NCBI GenBank assembly: GCA_963772335.1
Contig: CAVYXF010000003.1
Coordinates: forward strand, 62,001-126,000
Source of the DNA: CAVYXF01 sp963772335
Lineage (GTDB): Bacteria > Pseudomonadota > Alphaproteobacteria > Rhizobiales > Rhodomicrobiaceae
Reading direction: 5' to 3'
Length of the DNA: 64,000 nt
Part shown: positions 17,959 through 25,868 of the stretch, piece by piece
Layout: each line of letters opens with the position of its first letter
How positions within the stretch are numbered: the first letter of the stretch is position 1
Notes under the pieces: model-generated
What the model was told of the DNA's origin: nothing
What the model saw: the letters and a program-made list of their open reading frames with translations, nothing else
Database searches by the model: none
Program-made: the position numbers and the translations under genes

Positions 17959-20314
17959 ATGCGCCGCACCGTGCTCCTTATCGACAATTCTGCGGACAAT
18001 TTCGCCTGGTGCCGGCAGGCGCTCGGGCAGATCCGCGACATCGACTACACCGTCATCCAGGCGGCATCGGCGAGCGAAGCGCTGGCGCGCATTTACGGCG
18101 AGCGGCCCGATTGCACGCTCATCAACTGGCAGCTCCCCGGAAGCGGTGCTGTCGCTGCCTTGCACCGGATCCGTTCCCGTCATCCGCTTATGCCGGTGAT
18201 TATGCTGACCGGCGGCGAGGCGTCCCGCCAGCTCGAAGGAATGCGGTCGGCGGGCGAGTGCTCTGTCCTGACAAGCGCAAGCACGCCTCCCGCCCTTCAT
18301 GCGGCTGTCGATCAGGCAATCGGCGAGGCCGAGGCGCGCAAGGCGAGCGCCAAGATCGCCGCCATGTCGCAGACCGTCCTGGTCATCGACGACGATGCAG
18401 ACGACCGCGAATTCTGCATCCACGCGCTTCGGCAAGCCGATGAACGCTACCGGATCATAGAGGCCGAAGGGGGCGAGGCCGGCCTTGCGCTGATCGAGGC
18501 GCACCGCCCCGATTGCGTCCTCCTCGATTATTCCCTCCCCGGTCAGTCCGGCCTCGTGGTCCTCCGCCGCATCTTGGCAATCGATGCATTCCTCCCCGTC
18601 ATCATGCTGACAGGCCAGGGGGATGAGGAAATTGCTGTCCAGGCGATTAAAGGGGGCGCCCACAATTATCTGCTCAAATCCAGCGTGACCTCCGCGCTTC
18701 TGAATCAAGCGGTTGTCTCTGCCGTTGCCCATGCTGAAATGGAGCGGCGGATCACTCAGCAAAGAGAACAGATTTACGAACAAAAGCTCGCCCTCGCCGA
18801 AACCAGCCAGCTGACGATGACGATATTGGACAACGCGCCCTGCCTGATCCTGGCGACCGATGCGTCCGGCAAAGTCCTGGTGTTCAACAAAGAGGCGGAA
18901 CACGTGTTGGGCTATAGCGCGGATGAAGTTGTCGGCAAGCACACCCCGGCTTTGTGGTCGCCTTATTCGCCGATCATGGAACGCGTTAAGGCCCTTGCCG
19001 GGTCAGGCAACGCCAAAGGTCGGGTCGATGGCTTAGAGGGCGCGACCCTGCCCGAGCGAGCAGCGCCCTCAGGAAACGATCTACATCCGCAGAGATGGCG
19101 GCGAAGTTCCGGTGAGCGTGCGCGTCCGTGAACTTTACAACAGCGAAGGGCAAGTTGCCGGATTCATCGGGCTCGGCGAGGACATTACCGAGCGCAAGCG
19201 CTATCTCGATGCACTCAAGACAAGTGAAGAGACATTTCGCTCGGCGATGGAGCATGCACCTTGCGGAATGGCGCTGATCAACCCCGGCGGACAGTTTCTC
19301 AAGGTCAACGATGCGCTGTGCGTGATCCTCGGCCGGGAAGAGGCCGCGCTGCGTGCGACCACGCTCCAGGCGCTGACACACCCCGACGATGCCGATGGCG
19401 ATAGCGGTCAGATGCAAGAGCTTCTTGCCAATAGAATTTCGTCCTACTCGGTAGAGAAGCGTCTTCTCGACAGCAGCGATCAGCCAGTGGACGTTCAGCT
19501 CAACCTCTCGCTCGTGCGCGCAGCCGATCGCAAGCCCCAATATTTCGTGGTGCAAATCCAGGATATTCGCGAACGCAAGGAGATCGAGCGGCTGAAGAGC
19601 GAGTTGATCGATATCTTCAGCCATGAATTGCGCACGCCGCTCGCCTCGATCAGCGGCTCGCTTGGCCTTTTGTCGATTGAGACGGTGATAGACCGGTCGG
19701 CCAAGGCATCCCGCCTTATCGACTTGGCCCGGCGCAATTGCGAAAAGCTTGTTCTCCTCCTCAGCGAAATTCTCGATATCGAGCAGCTGCAGTCCGGCCG
19801 GCTTAGCCTTGACATCAAAGACCTGCCCCTGCGGCCGCTGATCAATGAGGCGGTCGAAGCCAATCGCAGCTATGCGGCAAGCTTGAAGGTCGAGCTTTCG
19901 CTGCAGCCGGCACCCGAGGACGTCTTGATCCCCGTCGACCGCGCGCGCTTCGTGCAGGTGCTATCCAATTTCATCTCCAACGCCGCCAAATTCTCGCATC
20001 CCGGCGCCAGGGTCGACATCGCGACACAGCTCAGCGATGGACGGGTGCGCATCTGCGTCAGCGATCATGGCCCGGGCATTTCCGACAGTTTCCGCAGCCG
20101 CCTGTTTCAGAAGTTTTCTCAGGCCAACTCCTCCTCCACCCGTCGGACAGCCGGCTCCGGTCTCGGGCTCTACATCAGCAAGCAACTTGCCGAGCGTATG
20201 GGCGGCCGCGTCGGCGTTGAAACCGGCGAGGGTCAGGGGGCGACCTTCTGGATCGAATTGCCGGCGGCCTTCGCGGCGCTGCCGTCTTTCCTTGCGGCAG
20301 GAATGGGCTCGTAA
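17959..20314 (+). pseudogene. hybrid sensor histidine kinase (REC-REC-PAS-PAS-HisKA-HATPase) with an internal frameshift
   Basis: Two adjoining frames make one gene. The first (17959-19131) encodes a degenerate receiver (Asp replaced by Asn56 in LINWQLPG, and no conserved lysine), an intact receiver (residues from 136, phospho-Asp190 in VLLDYSLPG) and the first half of a PAS domain. It then turns into arginine-rich nonsense. The second frame, open after a TAG at 19034-19036, resumes the same PAS domain (RPQETIYIRRDGGEVPVSV). A second PAS follows, then the H-box (SHELRTPLASISG), N-box (NFISNAAKF) and glycine boxes (DHGPGI, GSGLGLYISKQ). One extra base between 19037 and 19062 explains the break, and skipping it reads LEGATLP-SEQRPQET. 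There is no membrane segment, so it is a cytoplasmic sensor. Sequencing error is possible. Confidence 0.85.
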
Positions 20315-20610
20315 CCAAAGGCATTTACCCCTGGACACGCAATCCGCAATATGCAACGGCAATGCCGGCCTATTTGGGCCTTGCGCTGGCTTCCTACTCG
20401 ATCGACGCGCTGATCCTTGCCATCCTCCTTTTTTTGACGTTCGTGCTGATGACGCTCGCAGAGGAGCCATGGCTCGAGGCGAACTACGGCGATGAGTACC
20501 GGGCCTATCGCCGGCGCGTTGCCCGATTTTACAATTGGCGCCATGGTCTTGCAGTCGTCAGAGTGGAATTCTCCCGTCTTGAGCGCGCCCTCAAAGAGGC
20601 GCGTCCTTAA
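20311..20610 (+). pseudogene. N-terminally truncated isoprenylcysteine/phospholipid methyltransferase-like remnant
   Basis: From 20311 one frame reads LVTKGIYPWTRNPQYATAMP, then a hydrophobic hairpin (IDALILAILLFLTFVLMTLA) and EEPWLEANYGDEYRAYRRRV. This is the C-terminal half of ICMT/PEMT-type membrane methyltransferases, in which the NPQY-like and EEPxL..YG..Y blocks bind S-adenosylmethionine. The first helices and any proper start are missing. The homology begins exactly where the histidine kinase gene ends (stop at 20314), and the only in-frame ATG is at 20362. It looks like the scar of a deletion that removed the 5' half of a gene. Expression of an 82-residue piece cannot be excluded. Confidence 0.7.
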
Positions 20611-20645
20611 GGCGCCATCAAGCCTGCGCGCTCCCCGAATTCCGG

Positions 20646-20674
20646 CTTCTATTCCACTGTCACACCGCTGATAC
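20646..20674 (+). promoter_or_regulatory. Pho-box-like tandem repeat upstream of plcP-btaA-btaB
   Basis: CTGTCAC (20657-20663), four bases, then CTGATAC (20668-20674) follows the PhoB pattern of two 7-base CTGTCAT-like repeats 11 bases apart. A third weaker copy, CTTCTAT (20646-20652), lies another 11 bases upstream. The three copies match CTGTCAT at 6, 4 and 4 of 7 positions. The element ends 41 bases before the plcP ATG. PhoB activation in low phosphate fits the gene functions; the match itself is moderate. Confidence 0.55.
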
Positions 20675-20715
20675 ACGATTGCGTTTTCCTCTTGCCGGGA
20701 AATTTGGATTATGGA

Positions 20716-21732
20716 ATGCGAGTCGAGAACCGCCAGGATAGTGTGGCAGCCTCCGAACCCGATCCGGTGAGATACAGAACTCTTTTCATTTCCGACATTC
20801 ATCTCGGCACGCGAGCCGCGCAGGCGGAAGCCTTTCTCGATTTCCTCAAACATAATGACGCCAAGACCATCTATCTCGTGGGCGATATCATCGACTTCTG
20901 GCGCGTGAAGCGCGGGCCGGTTTGGCAGCAGTCGCATAATGACGTGCTGCAGAAGCTCTTGCGCAAGGTCCGCAAGGGATCGAAGATCATCTACATCCCC
21001 GGCAATCACGACGAGGCGATGCGCGATTATTGCGGCATGACCTTCGGCGGCATCGAAATCCATCACGACACCATTCACGTTGGGGCAGACGGGCGTCGCT
21101 ATCTCGTTATGCATGGCGATGAATTTGACGTGGTGGTGCGCTACGCCAAATGGCTTGCCTTTCTCGGAGACCGGTCCTACGAATTCGCGCTGTGGTGCAA
21201 TACGCCGTTGAACTGGGTGCGCCGGCGTCTCGGTTTCGGCTACTGGTCGCTGTCCGCCTATCTGAAGCTGAAGGTGAAGACGGCGGTCAATTTCATCGGC
21301 GAATTCGAGCATGCCCTGGCAGAGGAAGCGAAGCGGCGCGAGGTGGACGGCATCATCTGTGGGCACATTCATCACGCTGCCGACCGGCCGATTGTCGGGA
21401 CGCGCTATCTTAATTGCGGCGATTGGGTCGAAAGCTGCACAGCGCTTGCCGAAGACGATAAGGGCCAAATCCACTTGATCCGTTGGCAGGACGCTGTTGC
21501 GGCGCGCAAAGCCGTTCCCGCTCTGCCGGCCGAGGAACCGACACCGGCTCTCCCCGCCATGCTCACAAGCCCCGCAAAGGAGCAGGCGGAGATCATTCTT
21601 CATAGTCCCCAGACAGAATTAGGGCAGAGTTTTGCGTTAGAGAAGCGCCCGGCGGCAAACCGCAATCATGCCTCTTTGCCGCCTGAAGGCGCATTGCTGC
21701 AAGAATGGACCGGCGACGGGAGGTGGGATTGA
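20716..21732 (+). CDS. plcP: PlcP-type phospholipase C (LpxH-like metallophosphoesterase)
   Basis: A 338-residue calcineurin-like phosphoesterase with all metal-binding blocks: SDIHLGTR, VGDIIDFW, IPGNHDEA, MHGDEFD and CGHIHHA. The closest named family by sequence is UDP-2,3-diacylglucosamine hydrolase (COG2908). The product is longer, though, and the gene is joined to btaA and btaB, as for rhizobial PlcP, which cleaves phosphatidylcholine to diacylglycerol and phosphocholine in low phosphate. The last 80 residues are a variable tail rich in Ala and Pro. ATG 20716 was chosen; a TTG at 20692 adds eight residues. The 3' end overlaps btaA. LpxH function in lipid A synthesis is the main alternative. 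Confidence 0.82.
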   Translation: MRVENRQDSVAASEPDPVRYRTLFISDIHLGTRAAQAEAFLDFLKHNDAKTIYLVGDIIDFWRVKRGPVWQQSHNDVLQKLLRKVRKGSKIIYIPGNHDEAMRDYCGMTFGGIEIHHDTIHVGADGRRYLVMHGDEFDVVVRYAKWLAFLGDRSYEFALWCNTPLNWVRRRLGFGYWSLSAYLKLKVKTAVNFIGEFEHALAEEAKRREVDGIICGHIHHAADRPIVGTRYLNCGDWVESCTALAEDDKGQIHLIRWQDAVAARKAVPALPAEEPTPALPAMLTSPAKEQAEIILHSPQTELGQSFALEKRPAANRNHASLPPEGALLQEWTGDGRWD

Positions 21733-22982
21733 GCACAGCCGAACAGGTAAGACCGCGCAAAGGCGGCAAGCTGATCAGTGCGGCCGTGCACCGCAATCGG
21801 CTGCTGTCGAAGGAAGGCCTGCGGGAGCGGGCGTTCTCGCTGGCATTCTCCAGCCTCGTCTATCCGCAGATCTGGGAAGACCCGGTGGTCGACCTGGAAG
21901 CGCTGCAGCTCAATGAAGAGAGCCGGATTATCACCATCGCCTCCGGAGGGTGCAATGTGCTGAGCTATCTGACAGCCAGCCCCTCCCACATCACCGCCGT
22001 CGACATCAATGCCGCCCATATCGCGCTGATGAAGCTAAAGCTCGCTGCCGCGCGCCATCTGCCGGACTACGACACATTCTTCCGCTTTTTCGGCGCGGCC
22101 GACACCTCCGTCAATGTCGCGGCTTTCAAGCAGCACATCCTGCCCCATTTGGATGAGGCGACCGCCGACTACTGGCACTCGCGCCACGGAATCCGCCGGC
22201 GCCGGCGAATTCGCCGCTTCACCCGCAATTTCTATCATTGTGGCCTGTTGGGCGGCTTTATCGGTGCCGGCCACCTGGTTGCGCGGCTACATGGCAAGAA
22301 CCCGCGCATCCTGCTCACCGCCCGGACGATGGAGGAGCAGCGCAACATCTTCGAGCGCGAATTGGCACCATTGTTTAAGCGCCCGACCGTGCGCTGGCTG
22401 GTCAATCGCCCCGCCTCCCTCTACGGCCTTGGCATTCCCCCCGCGCAATACAAAGCGCTTGCGGGTGACGGCGAGGGTGGGATGGCGGAGGTGCTGCGCC
22501 GCCGGCTTGAGCGTCTCGCCTGTGGCTTTCCGCTCGCCGACAACTATTTCGCCTGGCAGGCCTTTGCCCGCCGTTATGCGCCCCAGGGCCAGGGGCCGCT
22601 GCCACCCTATCTGCAGCGTGGCAATTTCGAGACGGTCAGAGGCAATGCCGAACGCGTTTCGGTGCACCACTCCTCGCTCACCGACCATCTCGCAAGCCTC
22701 CCGGCCGCGAGCATGGATCGCTATGTGCTGCTCGATGCGCAGGACTGGATGAGCGACGAGACACTCACGGGCCTTTGGAGCGAGATAACCCGGACGGCCC
22801 GGACGGGCGCGCGCGTGATCTTCCGCACCGCCGCCGAGCCGAGTCTGCTGCCGGGCCGCTTGTCCGATGCAATCCTCTCGCGTTGGACCTATGCGGAAGA
22901 GGCCTCGCGCGCGTTCACAGCCAAGGATCGCTCGGCGATCTATGGCGGCTTCCATCTCTATATTCTTCGCGAGCCGTCGTGA
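21705..22982 (+). CDS. btaA: S-adenosylmethionine:diacylglycerol 3-amino-3-carboxypropyltransferase
   Basis: BtaA makes diacylglyceryl-homoserine, the first step of the betaine lipid DGTS. The product is up to 425 residues, normal for the family. The start shows the BtaA pattern LAFSSLVYPQIWEDPVVDLEA. A SAM-binding segment follows (IITIASGGCNVLSYL, then ITAVDINAAHIAL), and later come SLTDHLASLP and YVLLDAQDWM. The ATG at 21705 has no clear ribosome site. A TTG at 21729 overlaps the plcP stop (TTGA) and is preceded by GGGAGG with spacing 5, so it may be the true start. The end overlaps btaB. Substrate diacylglycerol would come from PlcP. Confidence 0.92.
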   Translation: MDRRREVGLSTAEQVRPRKGGKLISAAVHRNRLLSKEGLRERAFSLAFSSLVYPQIWEDPVVDLEALQLNEESRIITIASGGCNVLSYLTASPSHITAVDINAAHIALMKLKLAAARHLPDYDTFFRFFGAADTSVNVAAFKQHILPHLDEATADYWHSRHGIRRRRRIRRFTRNFYHCGLLGGFIGAGHLVARLHGKNPRILLTARTMEEQRNIFERELAPLFKRPTVRWLVNRPASLYGLGIPPAQYKALAGDGEGGMAEVLRRRLERLACGFPLADNYFAWQAFARRYAPQGQGPLPPYLQRGNFETVRGNAERVSVHHSSLTDHLASLPAASMDRYVLLDAQDWMSDETLTGLWSEITRTARTGARVIFRTAAEPSLLPGRLSDAILSRWTYAEEASRAFTAKDRSAIYGGFHLYILREPS

Positions 22983-23641
22983 GTGAGGCCGCGCCGCAGG
23001 ATGCCGCCGCCGCCCATATGGACGGCATCTATCGCTATCAGCGGTTCATCTACGATGCGACGCGGCGCTATTACCTCTTCGGACGCGACAAGCTCTTGGC
23101 CGATCTCGCTGCGCCCGAGGGCGGGCATGTGCTCGAGATCGGCTGTGGCACCGCACGCAATCTGATCCGCGCGGCACGTCTATATCCGACGGCGCGGCTC
23201 TATGGCGTTGATATTTCCGAGCAGATGCTGCGCACCGCGCGCCTGAAGATCGCTGGCGCCGGCCTGAGCGAGCGGATCACACTGGCAGCCGCCGATGCCA
23301 GCGCCTTCGCAGCCGAGACTCTGTTCGGCCGGGCCGCTTTCGATCGGGTGTTTATCTCCTACGCCCTGTCGATGATTCCGCCCTGGCGGGAGACCGTGCA
23401 GCAGGCGACCGCATATGTCGCTCCGCACGGCGCACTGCATATTGTCGATTTCGGCGATTTCGCTGCCTTCCCGCAGTGGGCGCGCGCGGTCCAGCTCAGC
23501 TGGTTGCGGCGCTTTTCCGTGACGCCCATTCCAGATCTCGAGCGGGAGCTGCAAGACATCGCCCGCGGCCTCGGCTTTGTCCTGACCTGTGAGCGCCTCT
23601 ATGGCGGCTACGCCATCGAGGCCAGCTTGCGGCGCAGCTAG
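22979..23641 (+). CDS. btaB: diacylglyceryl-homoserine N-methyltransferase
   Basis: BtaB methylates the homoserine head group three times to give DGTS. The protein has 220 residues, with an N-terminal family block (MDGIYRYQRFIYDATRRYYL) and a class I SAM-binding motif (HVLEIGCGTARNLI). The acidic residue GVDISEQML follows, and later SYALSMIPPW. The start is GTG at 22979 within a GTGA overlap with the btaA stop, so translation is coupled. A longer frame upstream lies in btaA and is not used. It is the last gene of the plcP-btaA-btaB unit. The convergent receiver gene ends 92 bases further on. Confidence 0.92.
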   Translation: MSEAAPQDAAAAHMDGIYRYQRFIYDATRRYYLFGRDKLLADLAAPEGGHVLEIGCGTARNLIRAARLYPTARLYGVDISEQMLRTARLKIAGAGLSERITLAAADASAFAAETLFGRAAFDRVFISYALSMIPPWRETVQQATAYVAPHGALHIVDFGDFAAFPQWARAVQLSWLRRFSVTPIPDLERELQDIARGLGFVLTCERLYGGYAIEASLRRS

Positions 23642-23733
23642 CTGTTCACCCCTCGCGGTCTGATGCCAATTATCGGGCGGATAGTCATGATGTGAAGATT
23701 GAATACGCCTTGCGCACAACAAAGCCGGCCGGC

Positions 23734-24102
23734 TTACTGGGGGTGCGTCAACGTGGCGACCATCATCCGCTCGAGCAGCGTGCCGCTGAAGGGCTTCAGC
23801 ACGCGAGGGCGATCCAGGGCCCAGTCGGGCACGCCTTCAGTCTTACCGGTGGTGAACACGAAGGGTACATCGCGCAGCGCGAATTCCTGGGCGAGTGCGT
23901 AGGATGTCTCGCCGTCCAGATCCACATCGAGAAGCGCGATATCGAATTCAGCCTTGTCGGTGAGCGCACGCGCTTCCTCGACGGTGCGCGCATGGCCGAG
24001 GACCTCGCAGCCGAGGCTTTCGACAAAGTCCTTCATAGTAAGCGCCGAAAGCACGTCATCCTCTACGATGAAGACGACCTTTCCCCGCAGTGTTTCGTTC
24101 AT
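23734..24102 (-). CDS. single-domain response regulator
   Basis: A 122-residue protein consisting only of a receiver domain. It has the acidic pair in FIVEDDVLSA, the phospho-Asp in IALLDVDLDGE, the Thr of VFTTGKTEG and the lysine of RVLKPFSG. No output domain follows. The ATG at 24102 has GGAGG with spacing 6. About 115 bases upstream lies a perfect EcfG-type promoter, so it is probably induced by the general stress response. Single-domain receivers in this system (for example SdrG-like proteins) act as phosphate sinks or relays; that role is inferred. A short palindrome, AAGCCGGCCGGCTT, overlaps the stop codon. Confidence 0.9.
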   Translation of the reverse strand: MNETLRGKVVFIVEDDVLSALTMKDFVESLGCEVLGHARTVEEARALTDKAEFDIALLDVDLDGETSYALAQEFALRDVPFVFTTGKTEGVPDWALDRPRVLKPFSGTLLERMMVATLTHPQ

Positions 24103-24581
24103 TGCACGCCTCCTCTAAAGAGTGCGGCGTCATAATCTCGGGCTATAGAAGTGACGCTTAAATTCGTGGATTATCGGCTCGCAATTGGATGATCGGGCGC
24201 GATAACCTCGATCCGGAACGCCCGAGGCATAGAGCAGTTCCAATTTTCCGCGACCAGCACGAATCAGGATTCGTCAAAACACCGTGACAGCGCTGTGAGT
24301 TACACGCCGCCAAAGACTTTGTCACCGCTTGCGTCGACGGCCTGTGGATATAATCTCTGGTTGAGATGATATGGCCTGATATCAACTTATCCGCGCGGCT
24401 TACTCCCGCGAGCCATGCCCTTGCGGTGAGGTGGATTGGGTCCTGGGCTCGCCTTCGGCCTGCCGGTGTCGCCGCGTGGCGGCCGGGAGGACGGGCGTTC
24501 CATTTCGCCGCGGCCTTGCAAGACAACTCGACGCGGCCGCCACTACGGGATCAGAAGCCCTGTCGCCGCAAAAGTGCTGCC
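24103..24581. other. intergenic region with stress promoter and palindromes
   Basis: About 480 bases between the receiver gene and the DUF4340 gene stop. Besides the EcfG-type promoter (24217-24241) it holds two palindromes. ACGAATC-AG-GATTCGT (24259-24274) has a 7-bp stem, and ACAGCGCTGT (24287-24296) is perfect. They are 12 bases apart and lie just upstream of the promoter, where an operator could sit. Downstream of the DUF4340 gene I see no clear terminator. No gene is supported here. Confidence 0.5.
24217..24241 (-). promoter_or_regulatory. EcfG-type general stress promoter
   Basis: Reading leftwards, GGAAC (24241-24237), a 16-base spacer and CGTT (24220-24217) match the alphaproteobacterial EcfG consensus GGAAC-N16/17-CGTT with no mismatch. 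It points at the single-domain receiver gene, whose ATG lies 115 bases downstream. No EcfG, PhyR or NepR gene is in the window. Confidence 0.7.
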
Positions 24582-25864
24582 TTAGCCACCGTTGCCAACC
24601 GGCTTACTTGGCGGGACATCGGCATGCGTATCGGTCTTGTCCGAAGTCGGCGTCTCGGCCTTGGCGCCAGAGTTGTCCGGCGCGGGCCCTTCGGTCTGCC
24701 CGCCAGTCTGGCTTGGTGCCGGTGCCTCCGACTGCGCACCCGTTTGGCTCGGGGCCGGTGTTTCGGTCTGCGCACCGGTCTGGCTCGGGGCCGATGTCGC
24801 GGCCTCCGCTCCGGCCTTCGCTGTAGAGGGCGTCTCGGCCTGGGCACCGGCCTGGAGAGGGCGTCTCGGCCTGGGCACCGGCCTGAACTCGGAGAAGGCG
24901 TCTCGGCCTGCGCACCCGCCTTGTCCGGAGACGGCGTTTCCGCCTTCTTCGCTGCCTCGATCAGCTTTTCGCGCTTGGCATCGGCGAGCTCCTGAACACT
25001 GGCCTCCGCCACCCGGAACACATAATCGCGGTCTGAGGCGGCAAACAGATAGGCGCCGCCCGCGGCTTCCTTTTTGTATTTGTAAGTGCGGGTCGTGCCG
25101 TCGGTCTGCTTGACCGCCACGGTGAAGTCCGGCGGATCGAGCTTGGCGATCTCATCCTTGCCCTTACCCTGGATGGCATCGAAGCTCGGGTGAAGAGCAG
25201 CGCGCGCCGCACCCTCGACCTTGCCGTCGAGCACCTTCTCACCGTCCTTGGCGCCCTCCATGACGAACTTGCCGTCTTTGCGCTCGAGCGTCACGTCCGG
25301 GAAGGCGATGCTGGCCACCTTGTCGGCGGGGATAGTCAGAACCTCATGATCAACCCAGTCCTCGGGCCGGGCGCCGATCTCGTAGGTGGAGAGGCCGACG
25401 CTGTAAATGTTGTCGCCGCCGTCGGACCTGACGTTCGACAGCCGGTAGGACGGCGAGGTACCGACCCACAGCTTGCCGGCCTCCTTGCCGTTGCTCGACA
25501 GAACGATGCGGCGCTCGTTGGTCGCATCGCTCACCTTGAAGCGCCCTGCCGCCTCAGACGTGGTGGCAACGGGGAAGCCCTTCTTCAGATCGTGCAGCTT
25601 GTCGAGGAACTGCGTGACCTTGGTCGCATCAGCCGGAAACTCTGCCGAGCTGGGAATCACCCATTTGCCGTCCTGCTTCTTCAGGGTGACCGAATTGCCG
25701 CCGGTCTGGTCGATGGCGATCTGATCGATCTTGCCCTGATCGAAGGCGATCAGCGGGTCCTTCGCATCGTAGGCGGCGTAGTCGCTGCCCGAAAGCGCCA
25801 GCACACCGGCAAGGCCGAGCTGAAGGGCGAGAATCCCGACGAGGATGAGCGTTCCGCGTTGCAT
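24582..25864 (-). CDS. DUF4340 domain protein, C-terminal repeat region frameshifted
   Basis: From the ATG at 25864 the protein has an N-terminal membrane anchor (GTLILVGILALQLGLAGVLA). A DUF4340 domain follows (about residues 30-310; for example KKQDGKWVIPSS, YSVGLSTYEIG), facing the periplasm. The C-terminal tail is low-complexity, with units such as AGAQAETPS and APSQTGAQTE. In the tail the DNA repeat periods are 31 and 37 bases, each one base over a whole codon number, so the frame slips twice. If ignored, the frame continues to 24551 with an arginine-rich tail. In the natural-looking frame the Ala/Pro/Gln/Thr tail ends at 24582. It is the third gene of the gldA operon, 4 bases after the permease gene stop. 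Confidence 0.75.
24829..24920 (-). repeat. out-of-phase tandem coding repeat in the DUF4340 gene
   Basis: The core CGTCTCGGCCTG (plus strand; one copy has CGTCTCGGCCTGC) occurs at about 24831, 24862 and 24899. The first two copies are identical over about 30 bases. Spacings are 31 and 37 bases. Each unit encodes a GAQAETP-type sequence, but each in a different frame. Slippage, or assembly error in the repeat, is likely. Confidence 0.75.
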
Positions 25865-25868
25865 CGGT

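Noticed and set aside
17911..18942. A 343-codon minus-strand frame opposite the receiver domains
   Set aside because: The plus-strand frame encodes recognisable receiver domains; the antisense product matches nothing.
20233..21603. A 456-codon minus-strand frame opposite the kinase end and plcP
   Set aside because: It covers two genes with clear motifs and itself looks like a reverse translation of them.
20716..21732. Annotation as a lipid A UDP-2,3-diacylglucosamine hydrolase (LpxH)
   Set aside because: The motifs fit both, but the fused operon with btaA/btaB and the long C-terminal tail favour PlcP. Kept as the alternative.
23722..23735. Palindrome AAGCCGGCCGGCTT as a bidirectional terminator between btaB and the receiver gene
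   Set aside because: The stem would be only five pairs and no T-run follows; it also overlaps the receiver stop codon.
24340..24395. DnaA-box-like TGTGGATAT and TTATCCGCG
   Set aside because: Both are imperfect and isolated, with no repeats, dnaA or AT-rich unwinding region; not an origin.
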